From Enoplolaimus lenunculus (Eukaryota; Nematoda; Enoplea; Enoplida; Thoracostomopsidae): 64,000 bases of DNA. The DNA lies in NCBI GenBank assembly GCA_030248215.1, contig JASANG010003041.1, positions 59,592 to 123,591 of the forward strand, written 5' to 3'. Below, one piece after another: positions 1 through 12,502 of this stretch (positions are counted from its first letter, which is position 1; each line of letters starts with the position of its first letter). The position numbers and the translations under genes are program-made. The notes beneath the pieces are model-generated. The model saw only the letters and a list, made by a program, of their open reading frames with translations. It was not told the DNA's origin and did no database searches.

Positions 1-299
1 GTTATCCTCAATATAGTATTTGGACGAAAAATGCTTCCGAAATCGAGGTGTAACGCAGAACCTTGTTGTTGTTGTTGTTCGTCGTTGTCTGTAGCACGAA
101 TCCGCGCGACATTTTGCGAATCGTATTCGATGTTATCGTGGGAAATGGCGTAAACCACATCGATATTAAGTAATAACATTAATATTAGCGTCGTAGTAGT
201 TAATTTGAGAGGCTCAGTGAAGCGTGAATGCGTCGTAGTGTTTGAAGAATCCGTTGTTTGTTGGCGACGGGTTTTGAGAACGGGGGGTGTGGCTTGCAT
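1..299 (-). CDS. Partial gene at left edge, N-terminal hydrophobic segment
   Basis: An open frame runs on the minus strand from an ATG at 299 to the window edge, giving 99 codons with no stop. The ATG has A at -3. The first 33 residues are polar (Thr/Gln/Arg rich), followed by a hydrophobic stretch near residues 33-51 (LTTTTLILMLLLNIDVVYA) that could be a signal anchor or a long signal peptide; an internal Met41 would give a shorter leader. Next comes a polar region with a run of five Gln (the GTT/TTG-rich stretch near 66-82) and a sequence around GSIFRP. I do not recognise the family. The protein-like composition and the long open frame support coding; the rest lies outside the window. Confidence 0.55.
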   Translation of the reverse strand, partial: MQATPPVLKTRRQQTTDSSNTTTHSRFTEPLKLTTTTLILMLLLNIDVVYAISHDNIEYDSQNVARIRATDNDEQQQQQGSALHLDFGSIFRPNTILRI

Positions 300-1330
300 G
301 GTCTTGTTATTTTTATTAAGTAATTCTTGAAATTAAGTTAGTTTAATCTCGATGTGTTCAGCTATGTGTATGCTGAAAATGTAGTGCTGCTCAATTCTAT
401 TAAAATATATTATGAGTGTGGGTGATTTTGCAAAGATTGATGAAAGCGAAAAAGAAATCGCGAAAAACTTGCTTAAAATACGTTTTTGACTACTTAGTTT
501 ATTCAAAAGTAATCTTTTCCGGTTAAACAATCAATTCCTTTTCGGGCAAAGTTTAGTTCCTGTTAATACCCGGAATATATACCTATTATATATCTATTAT
601 ATATGTTATATATAGCATTGCATGGAGGAGTCTTGTTTAAACAACTTTTTTTCGTGAAAATAATCGTGAGCATGCGTTGGGAAAATCGCATTTTACAGTT
701 TAAACGAGCATCTGCAATTATTTTTCGATAAAACTCTTAAATTCTGGATATTTTTTCTTGCTCACATACAAAGAGGAATCAGCTGCTAATTTGAGTAATA
801 TCAAATTTATAAGTCCAGCCGAATTTAACTCTTGAACGAAAATTTAATAGGTTCCATTCAAGCGTATCTGAACCGTTTCCACTTTGCTACAGTAAACAGA
901 CAACAATTGTTATTATTAGAATGTGTGGGTGTATTTTTACGTAATAACTTTTTGCTGCTTAACCGGATACGTTTAACTCGTTTTGGGTTGGATTTAGACG
1001 AACGGAAATGGAAAGTTTTAAATGTTAAATTTAAAAAAGACCTTTTCATGTCGTCTAGTATTCTGGATATTCCTATAATGAACTTGGAATGTTGTTTCAA
1101 TGTTGTGGGCTAAATCGAAGCATTGCGGAAACGTGGGTTTCGTAATTAAGCCAAGTAATAAAAATTTCTGTATTAAGACGCTTGAGCTGCGGTTGAAATT
1201 GAATTATATCCGGTAGCAAAATTGGCCAAAAATTGTGTCTTTCCTAGGACAGACCTTGATATAGAAAAAGTATATACGTACTTTGTGGCTGTACATTTTG
1301 CATAAAGAGTATATAAGTCAGGTTTAAACA
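300..1330. other. Gene-less 5' flank
   Basis: This stretch lies upstream of the left-edge gene. It is AT-rich, with short open frames on both strands (832-1113) that overlap each other and resemble nothing known. No repeat family of this window is recognisable here. Confidence 0.4.
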
Positions 1331-1429
1331 TCAGGCAAAAGTTCTAGCTAACTCGGTTTTATTCCGCTAAATGCCGGCCAGCTGACGTTTCCAAAATGGA
1401 CAAATTTTGGTAGTTTAAGCATACATGAG

Positions 1430-3060
1430 CTTCTCCTGGCCAGGGATCTGCAGTTTCGGCTAAAAACCGAGACCGAGACCAAGACCAAGACCTGACTACT
1501 GAGACTAAGACCTGACTACTGAGACCGGCCATGAAAAGCCTCGGTCTCGGTCTCATAATTGTCGCGTAACCATTAAAATTCATAGATTCACAGCGAAATT
1601 TTATTCATCAGGCATCGCTTGCTTCAATAATACAGCGATACATTTACTGAATCCTCGACTTCTGGTCTCGGTGCCAAATTACCGAGACTCAAAGAAACCG
1701 AGTTCGAGATTGCGCATGCCAAATACCGAAACTTACCGAGACCGAGACTCCCACCCCTGCCGTGACCCAGTCTAATCACATTACATTGAAATTCCAATTT
1801 TCGTAAATTCGATTTTTTATCATCACCACGTCCCCGTCTTGGGACGGAAAAAAATTTTGCCAAAACGTTATGCAATATTCGACTTTAGTCTGGAGACCTG
1901 ATTCAGATGGTGTTATTTTTATCACAATTTTACAATTTTTTATGAGTTATGGTCAAATAATGGTTTTCACCTTCAACCAACAGTATGGGAAGGCACCGTT
2001 CAATGTTATTTGACCATAAATTTAAAAAAAAATTAAAATTTGGGTGCGTAATAACTAGGAGAGGTCATGAGAAGCTCAAGTATGCAATTTTGTTTTTCTC
2101 GCTCATAATTGCTGCATATCCATGAAAATTCATAGATTCACAGCGAAATTTTATTCATCAGGCATCGCTTACTTCAACAATACAGCGATGCATTTGCTGA
2201 ATCCTCGACTTCTGGTCTCGGTCCCAAATTACCGAAACTCAAAGAAACCGAGTTCGAGATCAAGACCTGCCAAATTTCGAGATTTGCCGAGACCAAAACT
2301 GCACATCCTTGTATAAAGGCATGTGTCCTGTGCTACCACTGTTTGTAAGGTACACTAGTTTTGTTTGAATTAGAATAAAATGCAAGTTGCTAAACTATAA
2401 TCTCCAAGCTGGTAAAGAATATGCATATTGCTTAGTGCATGGTTTTTGGATACAAAATTTCATATAGAATTAAGCTGCCGCTGTTAAAATGTAATATTAC
2501 GGTGATCAACCTATAATGTCTCTGTATAGGGAGGTAAACAAGTACCCAATTTTTTAATACATTTAGTCCAAAATACGGGCAAAACATTGCTGCGTCATTT
2601 CATCATCCTCCAACTAGCTCAACTGCAATAGCAATTGTTTATCGCTTTTTCACCTCTTTGCTCTCGGTTTGCAAACCACCGAGACTCAAGAAAAGCGAGA
2701 CCGAGACCAGCCAAATTCCGAGACTTGCCGAGACCGAGACGGCCAAACCTGTTGGTGACGTCAGTCTCCGTCCGTCGCCATACCGCAACGCATTTGTATT
2801 CTGCATGGCAAACCATTTTCATTTATAAACAAAACATTTTGATTTGCGGTACCCCGCACGACAAGTATTGCACCCCCTAGCGTAATAACTGTAGTATCCA
2901 GCAGGGATGGGCAGTCTTGGTCTCGGCAAGTCTCGGGATTTGGCTGGTCTCGGTCTCGGTTTCGCTTTTTTCAGTCCCGATGGTTTGCAAACCAATACCA
3001 AAGAGGTTAAAAAAGCGATAAGCAATCCCAAAAATTTTCCTTAGATAGCAGCTTTGGTCC
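1430..3060. repeat. Cluster of GGTCTC-array miniature transposons
   Basis: Several broken copies, in both orientations, of an element whose end reads CAGGGATGGGCAGTCTTGG (clearest at 2902) followed by arrays of GGTCTCGG / CCGAGACCGAGACC. Copies lie near 1430-1570, 1665-1760, 2150-2315, 2640-2745 and 2902-3060. The short open frames here, rich in Arg-Pro-Arg, are translations of the array. The CAGGGAT...ATCCCTG ends are hAT-like. A match at 2040-2090 to the long-armed element at 30245-31905 is also present. Confidence 0.6.
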
Positions 3061-3523
3061 CGAAGTACTTGCGCATTTCGCCTACCAACCCAGACAACGA
3101 ACGATTGTGGGGCACCGCTACCTAGTTACACATCGATTTGAGAAACATAATGACCTCTCCGGTTACCAAAAATTCTATTTTTGAAAGAAAACCCAAAACA
3201 CATTGATTATGTTGTTACCTAGCACAAACAGTTGCATTTTCGCGTTTAAAACATTTAAGACATCGTTTAAAAATTATGGGTCTTCCGCCTTTATAACTTC
3301 ATGCTATGTTACAAAAATTTCCAGTCTATTCGGTGTGGACGGGAGCAAAAAACAACACTATAGCTCTGAATTAGGGATTGCACAGAGGGTGTTTTGAGAC
3401 AGTGTGATTTGTTCCGACCCTGCTCGAAGGGTATCGGTTTTTTTTCGATATTAAACCGGAACCGAATATCCGGTCCCATCCTGGCGTACGATACAGTACG
3501 GTGATGGACAGCGCCGCCTAGGT

Positions 3524-3930
3524 TTCAACCGAAATTCATGATCCGGCCTGAATTCCTGCAAAAATTCAATTCCAGTTCCTGCATTCAAAGATGTAGGAAC
3601 GGGAATTTTAGCAGATTTTAGACAAATTGACAAATTATTAATAATCTTTTAAATATTTGAAACTTAGTCGTTGAAAAATTGATATGTCGAAATGGGTGTT
3701 TTTGCAATTACGGAGTTCAAATTTTGTTAATATACTGTTTGTGATGTGCTTTCGCAAAACTTGATGATGAAATAGCACAAAATTCGCTTAAGTTAATTTT
3801 TGGCATGTTTTCGGAAAAGTCCAACAGTAATTCGGTGACGAAAAATGTTTCGAATTCAAGTTTTTGCAAAGAAATTCAATTCCAGTTCCTGTTGTTGTTC
3901 TGACAAACTTTAGTTCCTGCTGGAACCACG
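3524..3930. repeat. Miniature transposon with AGGAAC/GTTCCT ends
   Basis: The element shares an interior (around a stretch reading TTTTCGCAAA.CTTGATGATGAAAT) with copies at 4868-5215 and 7740-7943. Its ends are built from TTCCTGTTCC units. The copy ending at 7943 closes with TTGCAACCCTG, linking it to the CAGGGTTGCAA-type ends of the other families. Confidence 0.5.
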
Positions 3931-4865
3931 GCGCCACTCTAATTTTTTAGTTTAATTCAAAGTGGTTTCATTGCGTTGGACATCGGAATAAAATCGGCCA
4001 GAATCGCAATTTAAACACAACTATTTCACAAATTTATGTCGAAATCGAAGTTCCATTAGTACAGAAAGCCCCGAACCACGTTCTCTTTTGTCTATTGGCT
4101 ATTCCAGCAGAACTTTGGGCTATTTGTTCAAAACTTATTTTATTTGGGGAACTCCATTTTGATCAGCCGATAAGCGGCCCGATGCATTATGATATGTATC
4201 AGTATTGTGGTAATTATTAGTTCAAAACAGTTGTGTTTTCAGCTATCTTGAAGTTCGTTGTATTGCGTTTCGATTTGTTGAAAACTATATATATGAAAGT
4301 AAAGTACTAATCGAACGAACTCGCCTACACTATACAAATTTGAGCAACTCTCAACTAACTGTAATGACATAACGTGCATATATTTGATGACTGGAAGTAA
4401 ATTATTTTTGAAAGTAAAAAGGAGTGCCGCTTTTAGTTTTGACAGATTTAAAATAAGTAAGTTTACGACCCCGTAAACACAATTATTTATTATAGTTGCA
4501 TGACAGGTCTGAGCATATTGATATATATGGCCAAGGCCGTATTTAGGTAAAGGGGTCGGGGCGTTAAACCTGGTGTGATCTTTGTCCAGGAGTACTGGGG
4601 GAATTTTGAGTCGATATCAAAAGAAACGGTATTCTACGAGATTTTTATGGAATGGAATGTATTCCATTCTAGTCGAAATTGTGGCTATGTGATGTCATTG
4701 GTTTTGTGGTTTTGTAGCTGGGTTAGGTAAAAAATCTAGTCATTATTATAATGGTACGCTGGAATAAAAAACATTAATGATTTTAAGCAATTTTGGTCCA
4801 GTTTGTTAATACTAACATGTTTACAAAAATTGGATGTGCTTGAAACTCTTAGTTGAGTTTTGGCA
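3931..4865. other. Gene-less stretch
   Basis: I see no coding exon, RNA gene or recognisable repeat here, only AT-rich sequence. Confidence 0.35.
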
Positions 4866-4867
4866 TA

Positions 4868-5581
4868 GCAGGTATCCGAGTTTCAACCGATTTCCTGTTC
4901 CGGCCGGAATCCGTGCAAAACTTCAATTCCTGTTCCTGAATTCAAAGACGCATGAACAGGTATACTTACGGTTTTGTGGCAAATCCGATATTCGTAATAA
5001 TTTAAATATTGAATTGAAACCTTTGGTTTTGAAAATTTGTTATTTCGAAGGGAGTGTTTTTTGCAATTTCCTCAGTTTTGTTTATAAGCTGTTAAACTTA
5101 AAATCTGATGTGTTTTCGCCAAATTTTATGTTGAAATTGCTGAAAATTCGCTTAAGACTCTTCTTGACTAGTTTACAATTTTATATTTTTGAACTAAGTT
5201 GCTGTGTGGCACCCAATTAACGATTTGACCGAATCTGAATCCGAATCCATTGCTAATTTTCCGAATCCGAGTCTTGCATGTTGCAAATTTCAGGTATACC
5301 TATAATTTGCTACAGAGTATCAATGTCAGCAGCACAACTTTTAAACGTTAAACATTTCATGCACGACCTCAGTTTTGAGATTTATGACCTGAAGCAAATT
5401 TTTTTTACTAATATAACAAGTTATTTAAAGTTTTTATTGATTGCCGAACATTGTTGGATTCGGTATTTTCACAACCCAATCCGAATTCGAACCGCAAATT
5501 TTTGTCGAATCCGAAGAGTTCCGATTCCGCTATAAATTTGCTATTCCGATTCCGGTATAATCCAGTTCCGCTTTGCATCCT
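4868..5581. repeat. AGGAAC-type element followed by CCGATTCC-type element
   Basis: 4868-5215 is a second copy of the TTCCTG-ended element. 5222-5581 carries CCGAATCC/CCGATTCC units at both ends and finishes TTTGCATCCTG, as in the family whose best copy is at 24926-25339. The 128-codon open frame across 4834-5220 is translation of the first element and is not a gene. Confidence 0.5.
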
Positions 5582-6734
5582 GGTAGGCATGAACGGGAAT
5601 TTTTACTGTTTTGAGCAATTTATTATTTAAACACTAAAAAGTTTGAATTTGAGAAATTATTTAATTTCGAAAATAATGGTTGGGTTTGGGTTACGTATAC
5701 GTTCAATACGAAATACTTAGAATGTGCTGAAAACGATGTCTGCCTGGCGTAAACTAGTGCACGCTTATAAGGACTTCGCGTAAAATAAATATTAAATAAC
5801 GATACGGTAAGTTAGGTAAGGTATAATGTCTTACGGTCGTGTCACGAGCAGCTGCTGTGCTTTGAGAAAAGTTTTCGGACAACTTAACTGACTGACACCA
5901 CACACCCCCCTAGGGAGAGTCTAAATAATGATTAATTTTACGTCACTTCCAGACTGAAGCGGGAATTTGGATGTTGTTGATCGAATTTTAGGCTTCGATG
6001 GCGGTTATATACGTAATACCATTTGAGATTCTTCAAAACCGGTGTCAACCCGATTGGTTGAAACCCTTGTTGTTGTTTTCAGAAAATAAATGAAAATTAT
6101 TTGTACTAAGTAGATATGTCCCGGTGCCAGGATTTTACCCGGGGCCGGGGCCAGCAAAATACACGAAACTTCAAGTTTTATGTACCTTTTACGTAAGCAT
6201 GTACCTAGGTGTACGGTACCGTATTTATCATATTGCGTCACGCAACATTTTGTTGATACTATGTGTTGTGAAGTTTCTGTTAATGCGTTTGTTATTTGTC
6301 ATTTCGCGTCACGCTAGATTTTGTGTATGGCAGTGTAATAAACTTACTGTGCTGCGTTCGGATTCTGGCTAAATTGTGCCACGGGACATTTTGCTTAGAC
6401 ATGTGTAGAAAGTTACTACACTGTTGTTGTGATGTTTACAAAACAAGTTTACACAGCAGCAATGTTTTGCTATGTGAAAGTGTATTTTGCCGGTATTCTT
6501 GGTTGACGGTCATTTTTTGTGCGTTTGCAGTAAAGTACGGGTGGAGAAGCAGGGAGAAACAGACTTGCGATTTCGGTTAAAATTAGATTCACAATTAGTT
6601 CTGATTCCGATTATAAATTTAAAATATTGTAACACGCGAACTTATCGGTTAAATTGCTAACCAAAATCATCGCCAATTTGATCATAAGACCGTTTTGAAA
6701 TTTGTTGCCAGCTAGCAAACACTATCAGGGGCAC
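5582..6734. other. Gene-less stretch
   Basis: Short open frames overlap in several frames without resemblance to known proteins. No repeat ends are clear apart from weak CCGATT-like remnants near 6580-6720. Confidence 0.3.
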
Positions 6735-7113
6735 CAGTGGAAAATGCATTTCACCAAAAATTTCATTTTAATCTTATTCTTTGCTCTGTTATTTGTGAAA
6801 TAACCTTAGTCGAACATAGGTATTTATTTTATTTGTTGTATTTTAGATTTTCATCATCGACTGAAGTGAAATCCACCATCAATGGCTTATATTTGGTGAT
6901 TGCCAAGATTTATATATACATTTCCAGTAAAATGCTTTTGTCCACAACAATAACCATTCCATGAACAAGAATTCAAAAACACTTGAAGTACAAGTGGCTT
7001 TCAAAAGAGATTCTTAAAATTTAGCAAAGTTAAGAAAACGGCCAAATTATAACACCGGAATTTTTAAATCCCGTAAAAATTTGCCGGAACCGGAAGGTGA
7101 AAAAATGCCGTAT
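6735..7113. repeat. CCGGTT-family miniature transposon, partial
   Basis: The body matches the copies at 8778-9146 and 10751-11301, in the opposite orientation to the former. It ends in CCGGAACCGGAAGGTG without the usual terminal repeat. It carries an extra internal block (about 6895-6985) that reappears inverted at 10672-10750. Confidence 0.6.
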
Positions 7114-7188
7114 ATATAATATATATATTATATATTATATATATTATATAATATATTATTATATATATTATATATATTATATATATAT
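7108..7188. repeat. AT dinucleotide microsatellite
   Basis: About 80 bp of irregular TA/ATT repeats. A CCGGTT-family transposon is inserted directly beside it, and the TA repeat resumes at 7500. Confidence 0.8.
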
Positions 7189-7499
7189 CAGGGTGCAACC
7201 GGAATTCCGGTTCCGGTGTTATAATTTGCCCGTTTTCTTAACTTTGCTAATTTTTAAGAATCTCTTTTGAAGGCCACTTATACTAAGAATATAAGCCATT
7301 GATGGTGGATGTCACTTCAGTCCATGATGAAAATCAACAAATAAAATAAATACCTAGGTTCGACTAAGGCTATTTCACAAATAATAGAGCAAAAATAAGA
7401 TTAAAATGAAATTTTTGGTGAAATGCATTTTTCACTTTCCGGTTCCGGTAAAATTTTCAAATTCCAGTTCCGGTAAATTGTAATTCCGGTTGCACCCTG
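7189..7499. mobile_element. Complete CCGGTT-family hAT-like miniature transposon
   Basis: The element begins CAGGGTGCAACCGGAATT and ends AATTCCGGTTGCACCCTG, perfect terminal inverted repeats. Both flanks read ATATATAT, consistent with an 8-bp target duplication but ambiguous because the target is a TA microsatellite. Inner ends consist of CCGGTTCCGGTAAA units. At about 311 bp it carries no transposase. Confidence 0.8.
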
Positions 7500-7671
7500 A
7501 TATATATATATATACATATATATCAATTGTCCATACACATTCAGAAAATTTCTAGTTCCGATTCCGAAGGCAGATTTTGTTCTCCATCTGCTAAAGGTGG
7601 GAACCCGAAATATGTGCACAAAAAGGTAAAAACTTACGTATTATTGCTACATAATACGTAGTTTATTTATG

Positions 7672-7943
7672 GGTCTTTTCCGTTATCCCCCCAGCCCGGG
7701 TTTGCCCAAAAATGGTTCGATTTTGAAATATTTCGATATGAGTGTTTTCCAATTATATACTCAGTTTTGTTAATAAACTGTTTTTGTTGCCTTTTCGCAA
7801 AGCTTGATGATGAAATTGCTGAAAATTCGTTTAAGCCATTTTTTGTCAGGTTTTCAAAACGTCCAACAGTAATTCGGTAATGAAAATTATTTGAAATTCC
7901 GGTTCCTGTTCCGGCAAAATTTAGTTCCTGTTGCAACCCTGCT
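7672..7943. repeat. AGGAAC-type element with fragment of long-armed element
   Basis: 7672-7710 matches the outer arm of the nested element at 30245-31905 (a stretch reading CCCGGGTTTGCCCAAAAATGG). From about 7740 to 7943 it matches the TTCCTG-ended family and ends TTGCAACCCTG. Confidence 0.5.
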
Positions 7944-8777
7944 GAATTGAAAACATTGCTCTTAATTATGTCCAAAATCACATGCATAATGCAAAATTAG
8001 GTTGATTAAGGATTGCGATGAACTCGCCGGACGCCGCCGCGCGTCGAGGGCGCTGCAAAATTTTTTATTAAAATTACCCCACGCCGCCACGTAAAATTTT
8101 TTTTTATTAAAATTACAGCACGTCGCCGCAGATGAAAAAACTTTTCTGTGAAATTATGAAAGTTATGAAAAAAGGCTATGAAAAATACAAAAACTTGTAG
8201 AAACACAAAAAACTATGACAAAACCACTAGAAATAGTTTATTTTGAAAATTTTAATTTTTTTTCGGTGATGACCTAAATTGCCCGAGACCGAAACTTGGC
8301 TGGTTTCGGTGGTCAGCCCTGCGCCGGCATCCGGCTCAGTAAAGTATAGCACAACCCTAACTTTCACTATTTTTTGAAATATCCAGTTAAATAATTTATA
8401 AATTTATATTCGAGCACTTATCTCTGTCGCATGTTGGATGTCCGTACAAATCTCTAACGTAAATAAGCTAAGATTCATCCAATTGTCGTTTTCAGACTGT
8501 AATCTCCACGCTTATTTCAATTGTACAATGAAACTTAAATTAATGCATTTTGCATTGAAAAAACGCGATGTCGTTTTGTGATTATAGTTGAAACAATTAC
8601 CCTGGGATCAGCAATAAAAGTTCGGTGTAAACTTGTGATGATGTTAAGGTGAAAAATAGTGTTGGCTGGCTACATATATATAGTCTGTTTTATCTAATAT
8701 CGTACTTTCGGTCCCTGGCAATATATTTGTACTTATGTCCATGCCAAATGATTCTGTTTATAGTTAGAGCTTAGGGT

Positions 8778-9146
8778 CAGGGTGCAACCGGAATTCCGGT
8801 TCCGGTTCCGGCATTTTTTCACCTTCCGGTTCCGGTTCCGGTAAATTTTTACCGGATTTAAAAATTCCGGTGTTATAATTTGGCCGTTTTCTTAACTTTG
8901 CTGATTTTTAAGAATCTCTTTTGAAAGCCACTTGTACTCCGAATATAAGCCATTGATGGTGGATTTCACTTCAGTCGATGATGAAAATCTAAAATACAAC
9001 AAATAAAATAAATACCTATGTTCGACTAAGGTTATTTCACAAATAATAGAGCAAAAAATAAGATTAAAATGAAATTTTTGGTGAAATGCATTTTTCACTT
9101 TCCGGTTCCGGTTCCGGTAAAATTTTCAAATTCCGGTTCCGGTTGG
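8778..9146. mobile_element. CCGGTT-family miniature transposon, right end lost
   Basis: It starts CAGGGTGCAACCGGAATTCC and carries CCGGTTCCGGTTCCGG arrays at both ends. The final GCACCCTG is missing. The 68-codon open frame on the minus strand is shared by other copies of the family, but it is too short to be a transposase and reads as body sequence. Confidence 0.7.
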
Positions 9147-9552
9147 AATTTAAATTTTATTTTAATCCTACTTGTTGTGTTATGTTGCATAAAAATTGTT
9201 TATCATTTATCAGATAAATTGCTTTAGACGAGTTAGCTTATCAATAATTGATTGTAGCTAACTTTCGAGAACCAAAAATCTTCGCCAATTTGTTCATGTC
9301 ACGTTTTTGAAAATCGATGCCTTGCTAGCCAATAGACATACAAAATCAATAATAGATCTTTAATACATATTATCCGTACGGTCACAAAATTTCTAGTTCA
9401 GACTCCGATAAATATAGTTCTGCATTGCACCTTGCTAGGTTATACTTAACTCATTCAAATGTGGGCGCATTCGTAGCCACAGAGCAGCGATTGAGTATGT
9501 CAGAAAAACAAAACCATATAAAACGCTGTGAACTACAGTTAACGGTATATAT

Positions 9553-10214
9553 CAGGGTGCCACCGAATACAAAAAATGGCGCAGCTAGAGCCGGATAATC
9601 TAATACCCGGCAAGAGCCGGATAATGAATTTAAATCTAATACTAGATTGCATTCAATTATCAGAACATAGCAAACAATTCTTCCATCCGTGGCATATGGT
9701 ATCCAAAGTGGTTACGTGACAAAGCTTAACACCTCACATCGATACATTTTTAACACATCAACGACACTATTCCACTATATATTCTCTGTTTCTGTTGCGT
9801 TGCGTTGAGTGGTAATATTTGTTTGGCTCATGTTCCTTTTAATGGCATGCAGTGTTTCGTAGGTACTGTAAAATAGAGGTGGCTCTATGATTAAGACTAT
9901 TTTTGCTTAGGCTTCGTTATAGATTATTTTTACGCTGAAGTTCAGGCTTAGTGTTAGGAATAGGAATATACTGTATAACTGTTATGCCGCTAAAGTAACA
10001 CTAGTCATCTTTATCTGGGTTTTGTTGCATTATTGTAACCCAACAAAGATTGTAAACGTACACGGACACATGCAAACATTTACATTACCGGTATGGCAAA
10101 AAATATGTAAAATTTAGTCAATCAGTTCCATGGTAGTTCGCATAAATACAAATGATAGTTTCAATTTTTTAAAGATTTGAAAAAACATCTGGCAAGTTAA
10201 AATACCGCACCCTG
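9553..10214. mobile_element. 662-bp CAGGGTGCCACCG element with GCCGGATAAT units
   Basis: It begins CAGGGTGCCACCG and ends CCGCACCCTG, imperfect inverted ends. The left subterminal part repeats GAGCCGGATAAT. A shorter, rearranged copy lies at 56100-56735. There is no coding capacity. Confidence 0.6.
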
Positions 10215-10526
10215 ATATATCTATATATTTCAAGGTAACATACGTTCACTCACAGGTATTATAAACGAACACTTTCGAACGGCTAATGATTCTCAGGGGC
10301 ACATTGAAATTGCTTCTAAACAACGTGGCATAAGTATGCTTCTATCGGTATAACCGGCCAGGAGTACGGCCAATTTTATTGCTAATCTGTTAGCTTATAT
10401 CGGTAAAAATAATGGGATTGTTTTTCTGTTACCAATGTTTTGGTAATGGGAATTGTCGTAATAATCCTAGTATGGTGTACACTAGCTTGAAGATAACAAG
10501 CATGTTGAAAGAGAAAGGCTACATTA

Positions 10527-11301
10527 CAGGGTGCAACCGGAATTCCGGTTCCGGCATTTTTTCACCTTCCGGTTCCGGTAAATTTTTACCGGATTTAAAA
10601 ATTCCGGTGTTATAATTTGGCCGTTTTCTTAACTTTGCTAATTTTTAAGAATCTCTTTTGAAAGCCACTTGTATTTCTAGTGTTTTTGAATTGCTTGTTC
10701 ATACAGTGGTTATTGTTGTGGACAAAAGCATTTTACTCGAAATGTATATTCAGGGTGCAACCGGAATTACAATTAACGGAACCGGAACCGGAATTTGAAA
10801 ATTTTACCGGAACCGGAAAGTGAAAAATGCATTTCACCAAAAATTTCATTTTAATCGTATTTTTTGCTCTATTATTTGTGAAATAACCTTAGTCGAACAT
10901 AGGTATTTATTTTATTTGTTGTATTTTAGATTTTCGTCGTCGATTGAAGTGAAATCCACCATCAAAGGCTTATATTCGGAGTACGAGTGGCTTTCAAAAG
11001 AGATTCTTAAAAATTAGCAAAGGTCAGAAAACGGGCAAATTATAACACCGGAATTTTTAAATCCGGTAAAAATTTACCGGAACCGGAAGGTGAAAAAATG
11101 TTGGAAATAAGCCATTGATGGTGGATTTAACTTCAGTCGATGATGAAAATCTAAAATACAACAAATAAAATAAATACCTATGTTCGACTAAGGATATTTC
11201 ACAAATAATAGAGCAAAAAATATAAGATTAAAATGAAATTTTTGGTGGAATGCATTTTTCACTTTCCGGTTCCGGTAACTTGTAATTCCGGTTGCACCCT
11301 G
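10527..11301. mobile_element. CCGGTT-family copy interrupted by a second copy
   Basis: 10527 starts CAGGGTGCAACCGGAATTCC. This copy runs to 10750 and includes the internal block also seen at 6895-6985. A second unit then begins at 10751 (CAGGGTGCAACCGG) and ends at 11301 (GGTTGCACCCTG). The second unit is itself a head-to-head fusion of two bodies meeting near 11101. The remainder of the first copy is absent on the right. Confidence 0.65.
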
Positions 11302-11324
11302 GGTACATAGAATATGTCAGAGAT

Positions 11325-12115
11325 GCCCCGAAGCCTACACCGGCAGGCATGGTAGTTTCGGCAAGTCTCGGTATTTGGCAGGTCTCGATCTCGCTTTTTT
11401 GAGTCTCGACGGTTTGTAACCGAGATCAGAAGTCGATGATTCAGCAAACGTATGACTGTATTGTTGAAGTAAAAGTGATTGCTGATAAAGAAAATTTTTC
11501 TGTGAAGTTATGAAATTTCATAGTTACGCAATAATTACGAGCAGATATTCTGAAAAAACCAAAATGCTTTGAAACACAATAACCTGTAAAAAACACACGA
11601 AAAACTACGAAAAAAAAGCATTAAAATAGTTTATTTTGAAAATTTTAATTTTTTGTCGGTGATGACCAAGAATTGACCAACACCGAAATTTTTTTGGCCT
11701 GTCCGCCCAGCCCTGCTCACCGGCCCCGGCATCTGAGCTGAACCGCCGCGGTAAAAGGACCCTGACATCATATGAACAGTGATGAGCGTATTCTCGGTAA
11801 GTATCAAACAGAGACTAAGACTTCGAAGTCAAGTTTTTGCTTAACGTTCACAATAAACCGATATCGATTTGATATGTATTAAACTTACTGACTTTTAAAC
11901 GAAAATAAATTTGCGCGGTTTTAGCTTGATCTAATTATTGTAATTAGTTAACCAGCAGTTGTTAGTACGTACAACAATACAAATTTTTACGCTAAAATAA
12001 CAAACACGTTCAAAAAATGTACTTAAAATAGTTGACTGAAAAATTTCATAAGGTCTAGCTATCTCGGAACGTTAAATCTTGCTATCGGGTCTCGGTTTTT
12101 ATTCGACACCGTCCA
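11325..12115. repeat. GGTCTC-array element remnants
   Basis: Arrays of AAGTCTCGGT/GGTCTCG near 11350-11440 and 12055-12115 flank a body with GTCGGTGATGACC (11655). The same body motif and the ending CAGCCCTG also occur at 8150-8320. A further end, CAGGGATGGGAGTCTTGG, lies at 12827. Confidence 0.5.
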
Positions 12116-12502
12116 TCCTTGCATATGATAAAAGATTGGAAATTTTTTTAAAATATTAAAAAATGGCAGTAGCAGTTGTTTTGAAACGTGCCTATTTCAA
12201 ATATGATCGCCATCACGTTGAAATAAAGTTCTATTAATTGGTTCGTCATAATCAGTGAAAAATTTGATTATATATGCTATGCCAAAAATGTGGTTTAGTA
12301 TAGTGATAATGGCTCATTGGGCTGGCTGGAATTACTTATTGTTGATTCTCCTGGTGAAGCTGTTTAACTTAAATCATTGCTCAGTTTTAAAAACCAGTTT
12401 TTACGTTGAAAAATAGCAAAACAATTTCAATTAAGGAAATGAAACTAAGTATATAATATATCAAACTATTGTACCGGATCAGTAAGTTCGTGCTGGCTGT
12501 TG

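Noticed and set aside
1359-3031. Arg/Pro-rich short open frames
   Set aside because: Translations of GAGACC/GGTCTC arrays. They occur on both strands and in several frames.
4834-5220. 128-codon open frame on the + strand
   Set aside because: It lies over a TTCCTG-ended miniature transposon whose other copies (3524, 7740) do not keep the frame, and it lacks an ATG.
8892-11017. Repeated KNAFHQKFHFN-type open frames at 8892-9098 and 10820-11017 (also 6737)
   Set aside because: Same transposon body read in copies of the CCGGTT family. About 65 codons, no transposase motifs and inconsistent downstream ends.
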